The translations under genes were made by a program, and so were the position numbers. Shown here piece by piece: positions 6,043 to 13,788 of a DNA stretch of 30,223 bases (positions within the stretch are counted from its first letter, which is position 1; every line of letters begins with the position of its first letter). This stretch comes from a virus, in IMG/VR virus record IMGVR_UViG_3300013099_000060, positions 1-30,223 of that record. One strand, given 5' to 3'. Under the pieces are notes generated by a model. That model worked only from the letters and a program-made list of their open reading frames with translations, did no database searches and had not been told where the DNA came from.

Positions 6043-6831
6043 ATGCCATTCTTAAGAGATCGTCGAAACGTTTCCATACAGCACTTAGGAATCAACGCTG
6101 GTGCTGGGATGCTAAGAGGGATTGGATCAGAATTTAAATTTGGCACCAACCCTGATGTTGGCTCAGCTGATGAGACTATCTGGGCATACGGTGGATTATA
6201 TTCCTATCCTTTGATAGCAGCTATCATGACCCTATCCAGCAGCAACACCAATGATTATGCTACCGGAACAGGCGCTCAGTCAGTTAGAATATATGGTTTG
6301 GACGCTAATTATAATGAGGTCACAGAAGACCTTACCCTGCACGCCACTGATGGTCTATTAGGGGTTAATACTATCCTAAGCTATCTTAGAGTGTTCAGGA
6401 TATACGTCTTGACTGCCGGATCAGCTGACACTGCTGCTGGCAATCTCTATATGGGTACTGGAGCTATTGTTGCTGGAGAACCAACCAACGTCTATGGTAT
6501 GGCACCACTAGGACATAATCAAACCTTACAAACGGTATATACTATCCCTGCTGGTAAGACTGGATATATCTTACGTTGGAATATGTCAGTGAACAGCGGT
6601 AAGATTGCTGACGTTGACTTGAAGATTAGAGCACCCGGAGAGGTGTTCGCCACTAAGATGTCCGTGAACATCTACCAAACAGCGTACACACAAGAATTTA
6701 GCTTACCCTTTCCATTACCGGAGAAGGTTGATCTAGAGATGAGGGCAAGCGTTGCCTCTAGTGGTGGAGACGTCTCCGCGTCGTATGAAATATTATTGGT
6801 CGACAATGACCTGATATTAAAGAATCTATAA
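6043..6831 (+). CDS. virion structural protein, 262 aa
   Basis: The start is ATG 6043, with GAGGA at 6031-6035 lying in the last portal codons, so it is translationally linked to the portal. The product is rich in Gly, Thr, Ser and Ala with short beta-strand patterns. It has the pattern GGLYSYP, then LSSSNTNDYATGTGAQSVRIYGLD, then NEVTEDLTLH, then LRVFRIYVLTAGS and NLYMGTGAI. I recognise this order from unnamed virion proteins of marine podo- and siphoviruses, where it is annotated only as structural. No enzyme motif, signal peptide or membrane segment is seen. A capsid-associated or neck role is likely from its place next to the portal, but the exact location is unknown. Confidence 0.7.
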   Translation: MPFLRDRRNVSIQHLGINAGAGMLRGIGSEFKFGTNPDVGSADETIWAYGGLYSYPLIAAIMTLSSSNTNDYATGTGAQSVRIYGLDANYNEVTEDLTLHATDGLLGVNTILSYLRVFRIYVLTAGSADTAAGNLYMGTGAIVAGEPTNVYGMAPLGHNQTLQTVYTIPAGKTGYILRWNMSVNSGKIADVDLKIRAPGEVFATKMSVNIYQTAYTQEFSLPFPLPEKVDLEMRASVASSGGDVSASYEILLVDNDLILKNL

Positions 6832-6834
6832 ATA
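6827..6834 (+). promoter_or_regulatory. T4-late-type promoter box before the 6872 gene
   Basis: CTATAAATAAAACAC overlaps the stop codon of the preceding gene. The TATAAATA is perfect and has the AAACA extension. The expected leader of about 30 bases contains AGAGGAAG as ribosome binding site for ATG 6872. Confidence 0.7.
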
Positions 6835-6871
6835 AAACACAACTTAAACTTTAACAGAGGAAGAATATAAA

Positions 6872-8551
6872 ATGGCAATTGCTGACGATTTTTCAGTAGC
6901 AGTTAATGGAGACATCCGTTATACTGGTTCTACTGCTAACCACACAGTTATCGACTTTCACAGATGGCTGGGTGATCTCATGGATGATGCAGAAGCTTCT
7001 GGCGATGACTTAGCTGACATCACGAGCGCAACATCAACCGAACGATCAACCGATAACTTTATCACCCTTATCAATGGTTATAACATTGATGACGCTGCAG
7101 CACAACATCTCTATGATGGCTCAGTCGTTCAATCAGCTGGAGCCGAGATCTATGATGGAATCCTCGTGTTCGCAGCCCAAGGTATGTACTTGGAGTTAGT
7201 ACAGGACGGCGCACTAGTTACTAACTTTTGGACCACCGCACTGAACGCAGACGCAGCTAATGGTATCTCCCATAGGTTCATGGTTAAGACCAGGACCGCT
7301 GGAGCAGATATTGATGGCCGTCGACTCTTAGGACAGACCCGAGAGTTTGGGTTTACTTATTCTGAATTCCCAATCAATGGTACATCCCGTGGCAATAACG
7401 TTCTTGCGTTAACCTATGCGGATGATTTGAATAACGCCACTGCTGAAGGTACAGTTTCTGGTTGGACCACTATTACTAACACTGAAGGGTATCGTTTGAT
7501 TGATGTTGATAATGACACCGTTGACGAACCTTACTACAGCGAATGGAACAGAGACACCTATACTATTAACCAACTATACGAGAGAATGAAATGGCTCACC
7601 CGTCGTGGTACTATTTCAACAATCTATGGTGTTAATGGTGAGCTGTTCCGTGGCGTGACCACTGAGATCGTGGTTGATACTATTACTAGTGGACCATTAA
7701 GCGCAGTTGAAGAACTTACCTGGACTGAGGCTACCGTCGTTAGTGCTGGTACTATGGTTGCCGTTGACTCAGTGTCAGCTCCAACTAAACTATGGTTACA
7801 GCTTACTAAGGGCATCAAGCCTACTGATGGTACTACCCTAACGGGTACAACCTCTGGTGCGACCGTTGATGTTAACACAACCGTTACAGATCGTACAATC
7901 TCTGTGCCTTTCTGTGGACAATCAACTGGTACTGCTCTAATCGGAGCATATGGTTTCGGTGTTGAAGCAGCTGATCTATCATCCATTGATAAGATTACTG
8001 ACTTAGACGCTCAATTGAACACTCCACCTAATAACGTCACCTTTACAATCTCTGGGGTGGTTAGTGGACAGGATAGAATCTTGATCGGTCCAGAAAACGC
8101 TGGTGATCTAGACGAGGGTCAGTTCGCCTTGTCAACCGCTGTCACTGGAGCAAGCACTGATGTTATTCTGAAGGTTGGTACTGAAATCCCTGGTACCGGA
8201 ACTGATAGTGCCGTGGACACACCCTCAACAGGTACTATTCGATTGCAGGGTGATGATGGTATTTACTATCGGGTTACCTATACCGGTTATACCGTCCAGG
8301 CGTCTACCATGACCTTTACTGGGTGTGCTAACGTCCCAATAGCGTCTATTGATCAGAATGGTTATATTAGCTATATTGATTTGATAGCAACATCAACCTC
8401 TGAAAACTTTACCGTTGTTTACGCAGCAGATAGAGGCTTGTTCATCAGAGTACGTGATGGTGGTGCGTCGCCAATCAAAACCTTTGAAACTACTGGTACA
8501 TTAGGTTCTTCTGGTGGTTCTTCAACCGCTATCAGAACACCTGATGCATAA
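6872..8551 (+). CDS. large virion structural protein, 559 aa
   Basis: The protein starts DDFSVAVNGDIRYTG with FHRWLGDLMDDAEASGDD following. Further blocks are STDNFITLINGYNIDD, HLYDGSV, SHRFMVKTRTAGADIDGRRL, GQTREFGFTYSEF, RGNNVLALTYADDLN and the ending IKTFETTGTLGSSGGS. I know this string of blocks from a family of uncharacterised virion proteins in marine phages, including cyanophages. Its function has not been established as far as I know. Its own late-type promoter, good ribosome binding site (AGAGGAAG) and relatively frequent CGT arginine codons (about 9 of 23 by eye, against about 5 in terL) suggest high output. It may coat the head or form an appendage. The stop overlaps the next start (TAATG). 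Confidence 0.75.
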   Translation: MAIADDFSVAVNGDIRYTGSTANHTVIDFHRWLGDLMDDAEASGDDLADITSATSTERSTDNFITLINGYNIDDAAAQHLYDGSVVQSAGAEIYDGILVFAAQGMYLELVQDGALVTNFWTTALNADAANGISHRFMVKTRTAGADIDGRRLLGQTREFGFTYSEFPINGTSRGNNVLALTYADDLNNATAEGTVSGWTTITNTEGYRLIDVDNDTVDEPYYSEWNRDTYTINQLYERMKWLTRRGTISTIYGVNGELFRGVTTEIVVDTITSGPLSAVEELTWTEATVVSAGTMVAVDSVSAPTKLWLQLTKGIKPTDGTTLTGTTSGATVDVNTTVTDRTISVPFCGQSTGTALIGAYGFGVEAADLSSIDKITDLDAQLNTPPNNVTFTISGVVSGQDRILIGPENAGDLDEGQFALSTAVTGASTDVILKVGTEIPGTGTDSAVDTPSTGTIRLQGDDGIYYRVTYTGYTVQASTMTFTGCANVPIASIDQNGYISYIDLIATSTSENFTVVYAADRGLFIRVRDGGASPIKTFETTGTLGSSGGSSTAIRTPDA

Positions 8552-8937
8552 TGATAACCCTGGTTGGTCTTTGGGAGAAAGATTGGCTGGAGCCTAAATT
8601 AGAGTGGGCTATCTGGAGGCAATTGAAACATGCCTTCCAGATAGACCGTCTAGTGATGGTTCCTAAGCTATTGCCCCGAGTTCAATCGATAGACCAGTAC
8701 GACACTATGGAAGAGGCTCTGCAATCTTGTGAAGGTGATCTAATATTCTTAGAACCCTCAGGTGACCATAGCCTCTCCTTTTTCAGCCATCCGGAGAAAG
8801 CCGTTTATGTCTTTGGGAACGCAATGATGGACAACAAGAGGTTTCAGGGTCTCAATCTAAGAATTCCCACACCTCAAGATACCGATCTATTTGCTGTTAG
8901 TGCAGCATCAATTATATTAATGGACCGACTAAAATGA
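8551..8937 (+). CDS. small SpoU/SPOUT-like protein, 128 aa
   Basis: No close family is recognised, but the layout follows a shortened SpoU-type RNA 2'-O-methyltransferase fold. An opening strand ITLVGLW is followed by a helix with Arg23 and then AFQIDRLVMVP, matching SpoU motif 1 (N..G.i.Rta..fgv..lvlv). YVFGN (86-90) matches motif 2 (lvFGnE). RIPTPQDTDLFAVSAASIIL (104-123) matches motif 3 (IPm...SLNvsvAaail), though the SLN triplet is replaced. At 128 residues it is shorter than the smallest SpoU enzymes (about 155). It is coupled to both neighbours by overlaps (TAATG and ATGA), so it is made together with two virion proteins. It may be an inactive structural relative rather than an enzyme. 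Confidence 0.55.
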   Translation: MITLVGLWEKDWLEPKLEWAIWRQLKHAFQIDRLVMVPKLLPRVQSIDQYDTMEEALQSCEGDLIFLEPSGDHSLSFFSHPEKAVYVFGNAMMDNKRFQGLNLRIPTPQDTDLFAVSAASIILMDRLK

Positions 8938-10727
8938 GCACAGATAACAGAACAACCTTAAACGATTGCTCAGCCTCCTTTACCGGTGGAGATGACACCG
9001 GGTCCACGACAACCCTGAATGGTTTAGTATATGAGGGATCCCAAGCCTTAGCCGTCCAGTTTACCAACTCAGACGAACGGACCTATACCACAAACATTGG
9101 AGGTACCAGAGATCTTTCTGATGCCACCTGCTACCTATTAGTGAAGGACAATCTGATTGAGAGTCAGGCTAATGGTGGGGTCAAGTATATTTTATATGAT
9201 GGATCAGACGAGATTGGATATGAGGTTGGTGGATATGATAACATTGGATTACCGTTGGCCACCTTTTTTAATAGTTATAAGTTAGACGTCAGCAACTCGG
9301 GAGCGTTTACCGCCCACGCGTTCTCAGGAAGTGAGGGAAACTTAAACAAGGCCTCTATCACTGGGGTTGGGTTTGGCACCCTCCACTTAGCCAAGGCGCA
9401 GGGTTCTATTGATAACTGTTTTGTGGATAGATTATCCTTTGTTGTTAATGGTAACCCAGCCCTAACAATTAACGGTGGTTCCTCAGGCACCCCGATTACC
9501 TTAGCAGACACCTCAGCAGATGACATCTCAAATGGTTGGGGATTAGTTAGTAACCCACAGGGGGAACAATATAATATATTCGGTCCAACTGAATGGGGCG
9601 ACAGTGGCACGGCGTCCACATATTTTGATGAGAGTGGGTCACAGATTACTCTGATCGGAACTGGAGTTGGTACTGGCAACTTTGATATGAGTCTGGTTGG
9701 GAACAGTACTGGCACTAACCTTTTCAAACTTAACAATAGCGTCGTGGTTGGATTAGGAGCAGTGGCCAATTGGGATTTCTCTGATGTTAACTTTGACACC
9801 ATGGAGGTTGACACAACCCAATTTGTAGATGCAGGAACTATAACTCTCCCTGTGACTGGTGGCACCTCCAGAAAGTTCAATGATAACACCATGGTTAATT
9901 GTGGTCAGGTTGACCCATCCACCGTGGAGTTCCTTAGGAACACCTTTGTGGGAACAACTGACGCTAATGGTGCTCTATTAGGTAATAAATCATTAGATAG
10001 CATGGCATTTACCTCTGATGGTACAGGCCACGCCATTTATATCACCACACCTGGGTCATACACATATACTCTGAACTCTTTCACTGGTTATGGAGCAACC
10101 ACCTCGACTGACGCCGTTATCTATAATAATAGTGGTGGTGCTGTAACAATTAACGTGAATAGTGGTGATACCCCAACATATAGGAACGGTACATCAGCAA
10201 CTACCTCAATTGTAGCAGGCGCTGTCTCAGCCACCGTGCATGTGGTGAACAGTTCTGGCACAGATATTCAGAACGCTCGGGTGTTCTTACCAGTATCAGA
10301 CGGCACTGGGCCATTCCCATATCAAGAATCGGTCACCATCACATCGTCTGGAACGGTCGCCACCTGTACACATACAGGACATGGATTAGAAACTAATGAT
10401 AAGGTGTCCATCAGAGGAGCTGCTCAACATGAGTATAACGGGGTCAGAACTATTACGGTCACCGATGCTAACACATATACTTTTACTATTGTCTCCACAA
10501 CCTCCCCAGCAACAGGAACTATCACGTCAACCTTTATAGTTCTGGAAGGTTTGACCGATGTTAATGGAGAGATCACCATGAGCAGAACATTTGCCAGTAA
10601 TCAACCAATTGCTGGGCACGCTAGAAAGAGTTCAGCGTCTCCTTTCTATAAGACGGCTGGAATAAGCGGATCAGTTGATAGTGGGGCTGGATTTAACGCC
10701 ACAATTCAATTAATCTCAGATGAATAA
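8934..10727 (+). CDS. large virion structural protein with FCCH-like module, 597 aa
   Basis: The start ATG overlaps the preceding stop (ATGA). The first 400 residues are a Gly/Thr/Ser/Asn-rich repeat-like region with many short strands (for example LTINGGSSGTPITLADTSADD), as in beta-helix or appendage proteins. Residues about 465-533 hold a compact module, SSGTVATCTHTGHGLETNDK with RGAAQHEYNG and TVTDANTYTFTI. It is common in marine phage virion proteins and usually annotated as similar to the ubiquitin-activating enzyme FCCH domain. The last 60 residues include a DVNGEI turn typical of carbohydrate-binding or Ig-like folds. A head fibre or other exposed appendage is the best guess. It ends just before a late-promoter-like box. 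Confidence 0.65.
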   Translation: MSTDNRTTLNDCSASFTGGDDTGSTTTLNGLVYEGSQALAVQFTNSDERTYTTNIGGTRDLSDATCYLLVKDNLIESQANGGVKYILYDGSDEIGYEVGGYDNIGLPLATFFNSYKLDVSNSGAFTAHAFSGSEGNLNKASITGVGFGTLHLAKAQGSIDNCFVDRLSFVVNGNPALTINGGSSGTPITLADTSADDISNGWGLVSNPQGEQYNIFGPTEWGDSGTASTYFDESGSQITLIGTGVGTGNFDMSLVGNSTGTNLFKLNNSVVVGLGAVANWDFSDVNFDTMEVDTTQFVDAGTITLPVTGGTSRKFNDNTMVNCGQVDPSTVEFLRNTFVGTTDANGALLGNKSLDSMAFTSDGTGHAIYITTPGSYTYTLNSFTGYGATTSTDAVIYNNSGGAVTINVNSGDTPTYRNGTSATTSIVAGAVSATVHVVNSSGTDIQNARVFLPVSDGTGPFPYQESVTITSSGTVATCTHTGHGLETNDKVSIRGAAQHEYNGVRTITVTDANTYTFTIVSTTSPATGTITSTFIVLEGLTDVNGEITMSRTFASNQPIAGHARKSSASPFYKTAGISGSVDSGAGFNATIQLISDE

Positions 10728-10730
10728 ATA
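10723..10730 (+). promoter_or_regulatory. late-promoter-like box AATAAATA
   Basis: AATAAATA overlaps the stop of the preceding gene and lies 32 bases before ATG 10763. It differs from TATAAATA at the first base and lacks the AAACA extension (AGGTTTTT follows), so it is a weaker member of the series. Confidence 0.4.
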
Positions 10731-10762
10731 AGGTTTTTAACTATACAAGGATAACAGACAAC

Positions 10763-10990
10763 ATGGCCACTGAAAAAGAAGTATTACAAAGGGAAGTTAC
10801 TGCTAGAAACGTTAAGTCTCTAAATGACCATATTACATTTCTACAAGATCAACTTATAAACGATCAGAAAACTATTGCGGGTCAGCAATCTAGCATATCT
10901 CAGCTCATGGAACGGATGAACCAATTAGAACAACGTTTAAACGTTCAGATGGTCCAGGTCACTGGACTAGGCCCCTCAGTACAGTCCTAA
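10763..10990 (+). CDS. small coiled-coil protein, 75 aa
   Basis: The start is ATG 10763 with AAGGAT upstream. Nearly the whole product is a predicted helix with heptad-like spacing of Leu, Ile and Met (KSLNDHITFLQDQLI, then SISQLMERMNQLEQRLNVQM), ending in a short Gly/Pro tail. It has no catalytic motif, signal or membrane segment. Such small coiled coils in head modules may be oligomerisation or scaffold-associated proteins, but they could equally join an appendage to the head. It lies 3 bases before the next gene, so the two are probably translated together. No named family is recognised. Confidence 0.65.
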   Translation: MATEKEVLQREVTARNVKSLNDHITFLQDQLINDQKTIAGQQSSISQLMERMNQLEQRLNVQMVQVTGLGPSVQS

Positions 10991-10993
10991 GAC

Positions 10994-12292
10994 ATGGCAT
11001 TATTAGTCGACTGGCTCACTAACATCATCACAGTTCCCAAGACGGATCTGATCCTGGATAGTGGAACAAGATATACCATCACGGTGGACGCCCTATTAGC
11101 ACTATTACAGGACCGTGGAGATGATGAGGACGCGATGTCATTTAGTACATTGCACACAAACATTCCTCCAACCGCCTCCACGCCCAGAACTGTAGAGGTT
11201 AATGACCCATATACCTGGGCGTTTGAAGATGGTTTATATTCAGTTTCTATCCTTAATGGGAACACTAACTATCGAGATGTAGAGGTTAGGAACCAAACAT
11301 CGGTCCAAACCAACAACACCACTGGGTTTATTGATCCTCAGTTCCTAGAAGCTGGGCTATTCCCAGGTGGAATCGTGATAGACGTGGCTAATGGGTATGC
11401 TGGGACAGATAAGACCGCTCAAGGTGGGGTTATCGGTACTCGAGAGACTCCTTCTAATAACTTGGCAGATGCTAAGGTGATTGCCCAAGATAGAGGCTAT
11501 AAAGAGCTATTAATCAGGGGAAACATCACAATTGGGGCTACTGACGTCCTAGATGACTATATTATGGAGGGTGAAAACTCTTCACAATCAGTTATTACCT
11601 TTATAACTGGGTCAGATACTGATCAATCATCATTCCATAAGGCCTGTTTGACTGGCGATTTAAGCGGAGCATTGTTCGTAAGCGATTGTGCTCTCATTAA
11701 TCTAACCGGCGTTGGGTCGCCTAGTTCTGTTAGTCGGTTTAATGACTGTTCATTTGATGGCGGGTATGTTAGGATTAGAACCAGTAACACTAAGGAAGTT
11801 CATTTTGTGAGCTGTGAAAGTGGTAATCTGAACAACCCAGTGTCAATAGACGTGAATCATAGCTTGGCTGACATAACATTTCGTCAATTTAGTGGACCAT
11901 TAAGTGTTCTGAACATAACTAAAGATATTATCTTCTGTTATGACTCCACTGGAGCAGAACTGATAATTGAGTCAAGTTGTACAGCAGGAACTGTCATAGT
12001 TAGAGGTACTGCTAAGATTATTGATAATAGTGGCGTTGATTGTACTATTATAGACGAGACAACTGCCCAATTAGTATGGGATGTTGATATAAATCTGGGT
12101 AAGATTGACTCGTACGGTGAGCTATTGGACGCCTTAATTAAATATGATAAGAATAAAACTAAGATCGATCCAACCGCTAAGACCTTGACGGTCTATGATG
12201 ATGATAACTCGACCCCAATTGCTATATTCGACCTTAAGGATAGCACAGGAGCGCCATCTGTCACGGAGGTGTTCGAAAGGGTACCACAATAA
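10994..12292 (+). CDS. virion structural protein, 432 aa, probable appendage
   Basis: The N-terminal 60 residues (MALLVDWLTNIITVPKTDL) look like an anchoring domain. The middle (about 150-350) is a long series of short strands, such as LLIRGNITIGA, ALFVSDCALINLTGV and FNDCSFDGGYVRI. This resembles a right-handed beta-helix as in fibres and tailspikes. The C-terminus has IDPTAKTLTVYDDDNSTPI followed by FDLKDSTGAPSVTEVFERVP, a closing segment I recognise from phage structural proteins. No polysaccharide-degrading active site can be identified. It is linked to the next gene by a TAATG overlap. An exposed head fibre or similar is likely, but its placement on the virion is unknown. Confidence 0.65.
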   Translation: MALLVDWLTNIITVPKTDLILDSGTRYTITVDALLALLQDRGDDEDAMSFSTLHTNIPPTASTPRTVEVNDPYTWAFEDGLYSVSILNGNTNYRDVEVRNQTSVQTNNTTGFIDPQFLEAGLFPGGIVIDVANGYAGTDKTAQGGVIGTRETPSNNLADAKVIAQDRGYKELLIRGNITIGATDVLDDYIMEGENSSQSVITFITGSDTDQSSFHKACLTGDLSGALFVSDCALINLTGVGSPSSVSRFNDCSFDGGYVRIRTSNTKEVHFVSCESGNLNNPVSIDVNHSLADITFRQFSGPLSVLNITKDIIFCYDSTGAELIIESSCTAGTVIVRGTAKIIDNSGVDCTIIDETTAQLVWDVDINLGKIDSYGELLDALIKYDKNKTKIDPTAKTLTVYDDDNSTPIAIFDLKDSTGAPSVTEVFERVPQ

Positions 12293-12642
12293 TGACGGTC
12301 GTTAAGGGTTTACTAACCCGAGGGTTGGGTGGTGACGCCACTAACGTTATCCTAAGCAAGTTTAGCTTAGGTTTCATTACCGTCACGGTTGAACCAGTTC
12401 CACCTGATTATACTGGTGGGTTTGGGTCAGTTTACATCCCTGATCCAGAAGAAGCCTTTAAATTAGTCACAATAACGGTTAGATATAAGAGCCAAACCTG
12501 GAAGAAAACGTATTTGGTACGAATCTTTCAGTCTACAGTGATCATCAAAGTGATAGATGTTATAAATAAAATAACAACAAACATATCAATTGCTGTACGT
12601 AATATGAGGAAAATGATAAACAAACTTAGGATTAAAAGATAA
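12292..12642 (+). CDS. hypothetical protein, 116 aa
   Basis: The opening MTVVKGLLTRGLGGDATNVI is a pattern I know from small uncharacterised phage proteins that follow appendage genes. A Pro/Gly segment (VEPVPPDYTGGFGSVYIPD) is followed by strands and then a basic helix at the C-terminus (NMRKMINKLRIKR). It shares a TAATG with both neighbours. The late-type promoter box at 12561-12568 lies inside its last quarter (codons for Val-Ile-Asn-Lys-Ile), so the C-terminal codons also serve as regulatory DNA for protease and capsid. The function is unknown. An adaptor for the preceding protein is possible. Confidence 0.6.
   Translation: MTVVKGLLTRGLGGDATNVILSKFSLGFITVTVEPVPPDYTGGFGSVYIPDPEEAFKLVTITVRYKSQTWKKTYLVRIFQSTVIIKVIDVINKITTNISIAVRNMRKMINKLRIKR
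12561..12568 (+). promoter_or_regulatory. T4-late-type promoter box serving protease and capsid genes
   Basis: TATAAATA followed by AAATAACAACA is a perfect core inside the end of the 12292-12642 gene, 73 bases before the protease ATG at 12642. The expected leader is about 68 bases. It would drive protease, major capsid and decoration genes up to the terminator at 15465-15501. Confidence 0.6.
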
Positions 12643-13784
12643 TGAGCGAAATTGAAATACTACTTGACGAAGAGAACACATTATCGTTCGACGTCGAAAT
12701 CCAAGGAATCTCAACTAAGAACATTAAAAGCAGATTTGTGGTTGAAACAGGCGAACAGATTGATCTCTCTTTCGACGGCAAATTAGAAGGTGGTACTGTT
12801 GAGGTTGTTATCCCTATCCTAGCAGACTTGGTTGAACCTGGATATAAACAATGTAGGTTAGAGATCATTGCCGAAGGAGAACGTTTCTTCATTCCTCTAG
12901 TTACAGACGTTGAATTAGTTATGCCTATGAAGGTCCGTGCAGGTCTTCAGGGTAACAGACAGGCCAGAAAGATACCTGTAGAGGGTAAAATTTCAATAGA
13001 CGCTGGCAAGGTTTCAGTGACCCATACCCTTAAAGAAGAGGAATTAGAAGAAGAAAAAGAAAAAGAAGTTGCTACATTTCAAGCACCACCTGGTGTTGAA
13101 ACTAAGAACATGGCTATGTCCATTAAGGCGGTCGGTTCGGATGGCACCTTCGAAGGGTATGGGTCCGTCTTCGGTAATAAGGATAGCTACGGTGACATTG
13201 TTCAGCCTGGAGCATTCAAGAAGACTCTTCAAGAACGATCTGGTGTTAAGTTGCTATGGCAACATGATACTAGAGAACCTATTGGGGTATTTGAAGAAAT
13301 ATATGAGGATGACCATGGATTGGTTGTCAAAGGTAAGCTATCTCTGGACGTTCAACGAGGTCGAGAGGCTTACAGCTTAATTAAGATGGGCGCAATTGAA
13401 GGTCTGTCTATTGGATATAGTACTGTCAAAGAGAAGTTTGATAAGGGTGCTCGTTTACTAACCGAACTTAAATTGTTTGAGGTAAGTGTGGTAACATTCC
13501 CTGCTAACGAAATCTCTACGATTAGTTCTGTAAAGAAAGACTCTTTTGATGGTCTTGATCAACTATCAAAGGACTTAATATATGATTTTGCAAAGGGAAT
13601 TGGAATAGACGACGAGCCGCGAGAGCACTCCGACACTATAGAAGATTCAGAGAGCATTATCTATGATTTTATGAAGTCACTTCAGGACGAGCCGCGGAAG
13701 CACTCTCCGGACGGAGCCGACAATAACCTAAACTCTAGTGCATTAGCATTAGAAGACTTTTTAAACAAAATCCAAAGGAAATAA
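12642..13784 (+). CDS. prohead maturation protease with extra N-terminal domain
   Basis: The protein has 380 aa, about twice the usual size. Residues about 165-300 are the HK97-type (S78) protease, which cleaves the capsid protein's delta domain during maturation. Visible are FEGYGSVFGNKDSYGDIVQPG (167-190 region), catalytic His208 in LLWQHD, Ser256 in IEGLSIGYS, and Glu280 in LKLFEVSVVTFPAN as the likely third residue. Residues 1-100 form a separate beta-rich domain (NTLSFDVEIQGIS, then RFVVETG, then VIPILADLVEPGY) resembling prohead-core proteins of T4-like cyanophages as I remember them. A Glu/Lys linker follows (131-143). The C-terminus holds a duplicated motif (313-358). It runs directly into the capsid gene. 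Confidence 0.88.
   Translation: MSEIEILLDEENTLSFDVEIQGISTKNIKSRFVVETGEQIDLSFDGKLEGGTVEVVIPILADLVEPGYKQCRLEIIAEGERFFIPLVTDVELVMPMKVRAGLQGNRQARKIPVEGKISIDAGKVSVTHTLKEEELEEEKEKEVATFQAPPGVETKNMAMSIKAVGSDGTFEGYGSVFGNKDSYGDIVQPGAFKKTLQERSGVKLLWQHDTREPIGVFEEIYEDDHGLVVKGKLSLDVQRGREAYSLIKMGAIEGLSIGYSTVKEKFDKGARLLTELKLFEVSVVTFPANEISTISSVKKDSFDGLDQLSKDLIYDFAKGIGIDDEPREHSDTIEDSESIIYDFMKSLQDEPRKHSPDGADNNLNSSALALEDFLNKIQRK
13573..13710 (+). repeat. imperfect duplication encoding a repeated peptide in the protease tail
   Basis: Two copies about 75 bases apart encode LIYDFAKGIGIDDEPREHSD and IIYDFMKSLQDEPRKHSPD. The GC-rich core GACGAGCCGCG is identical at 13611-13621 and 13686-13696. This may be a short binding motif present twice, for example for capsid or scaffold. 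Confidence 0.7.
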
Positions 13785-13788
13785 TAAA

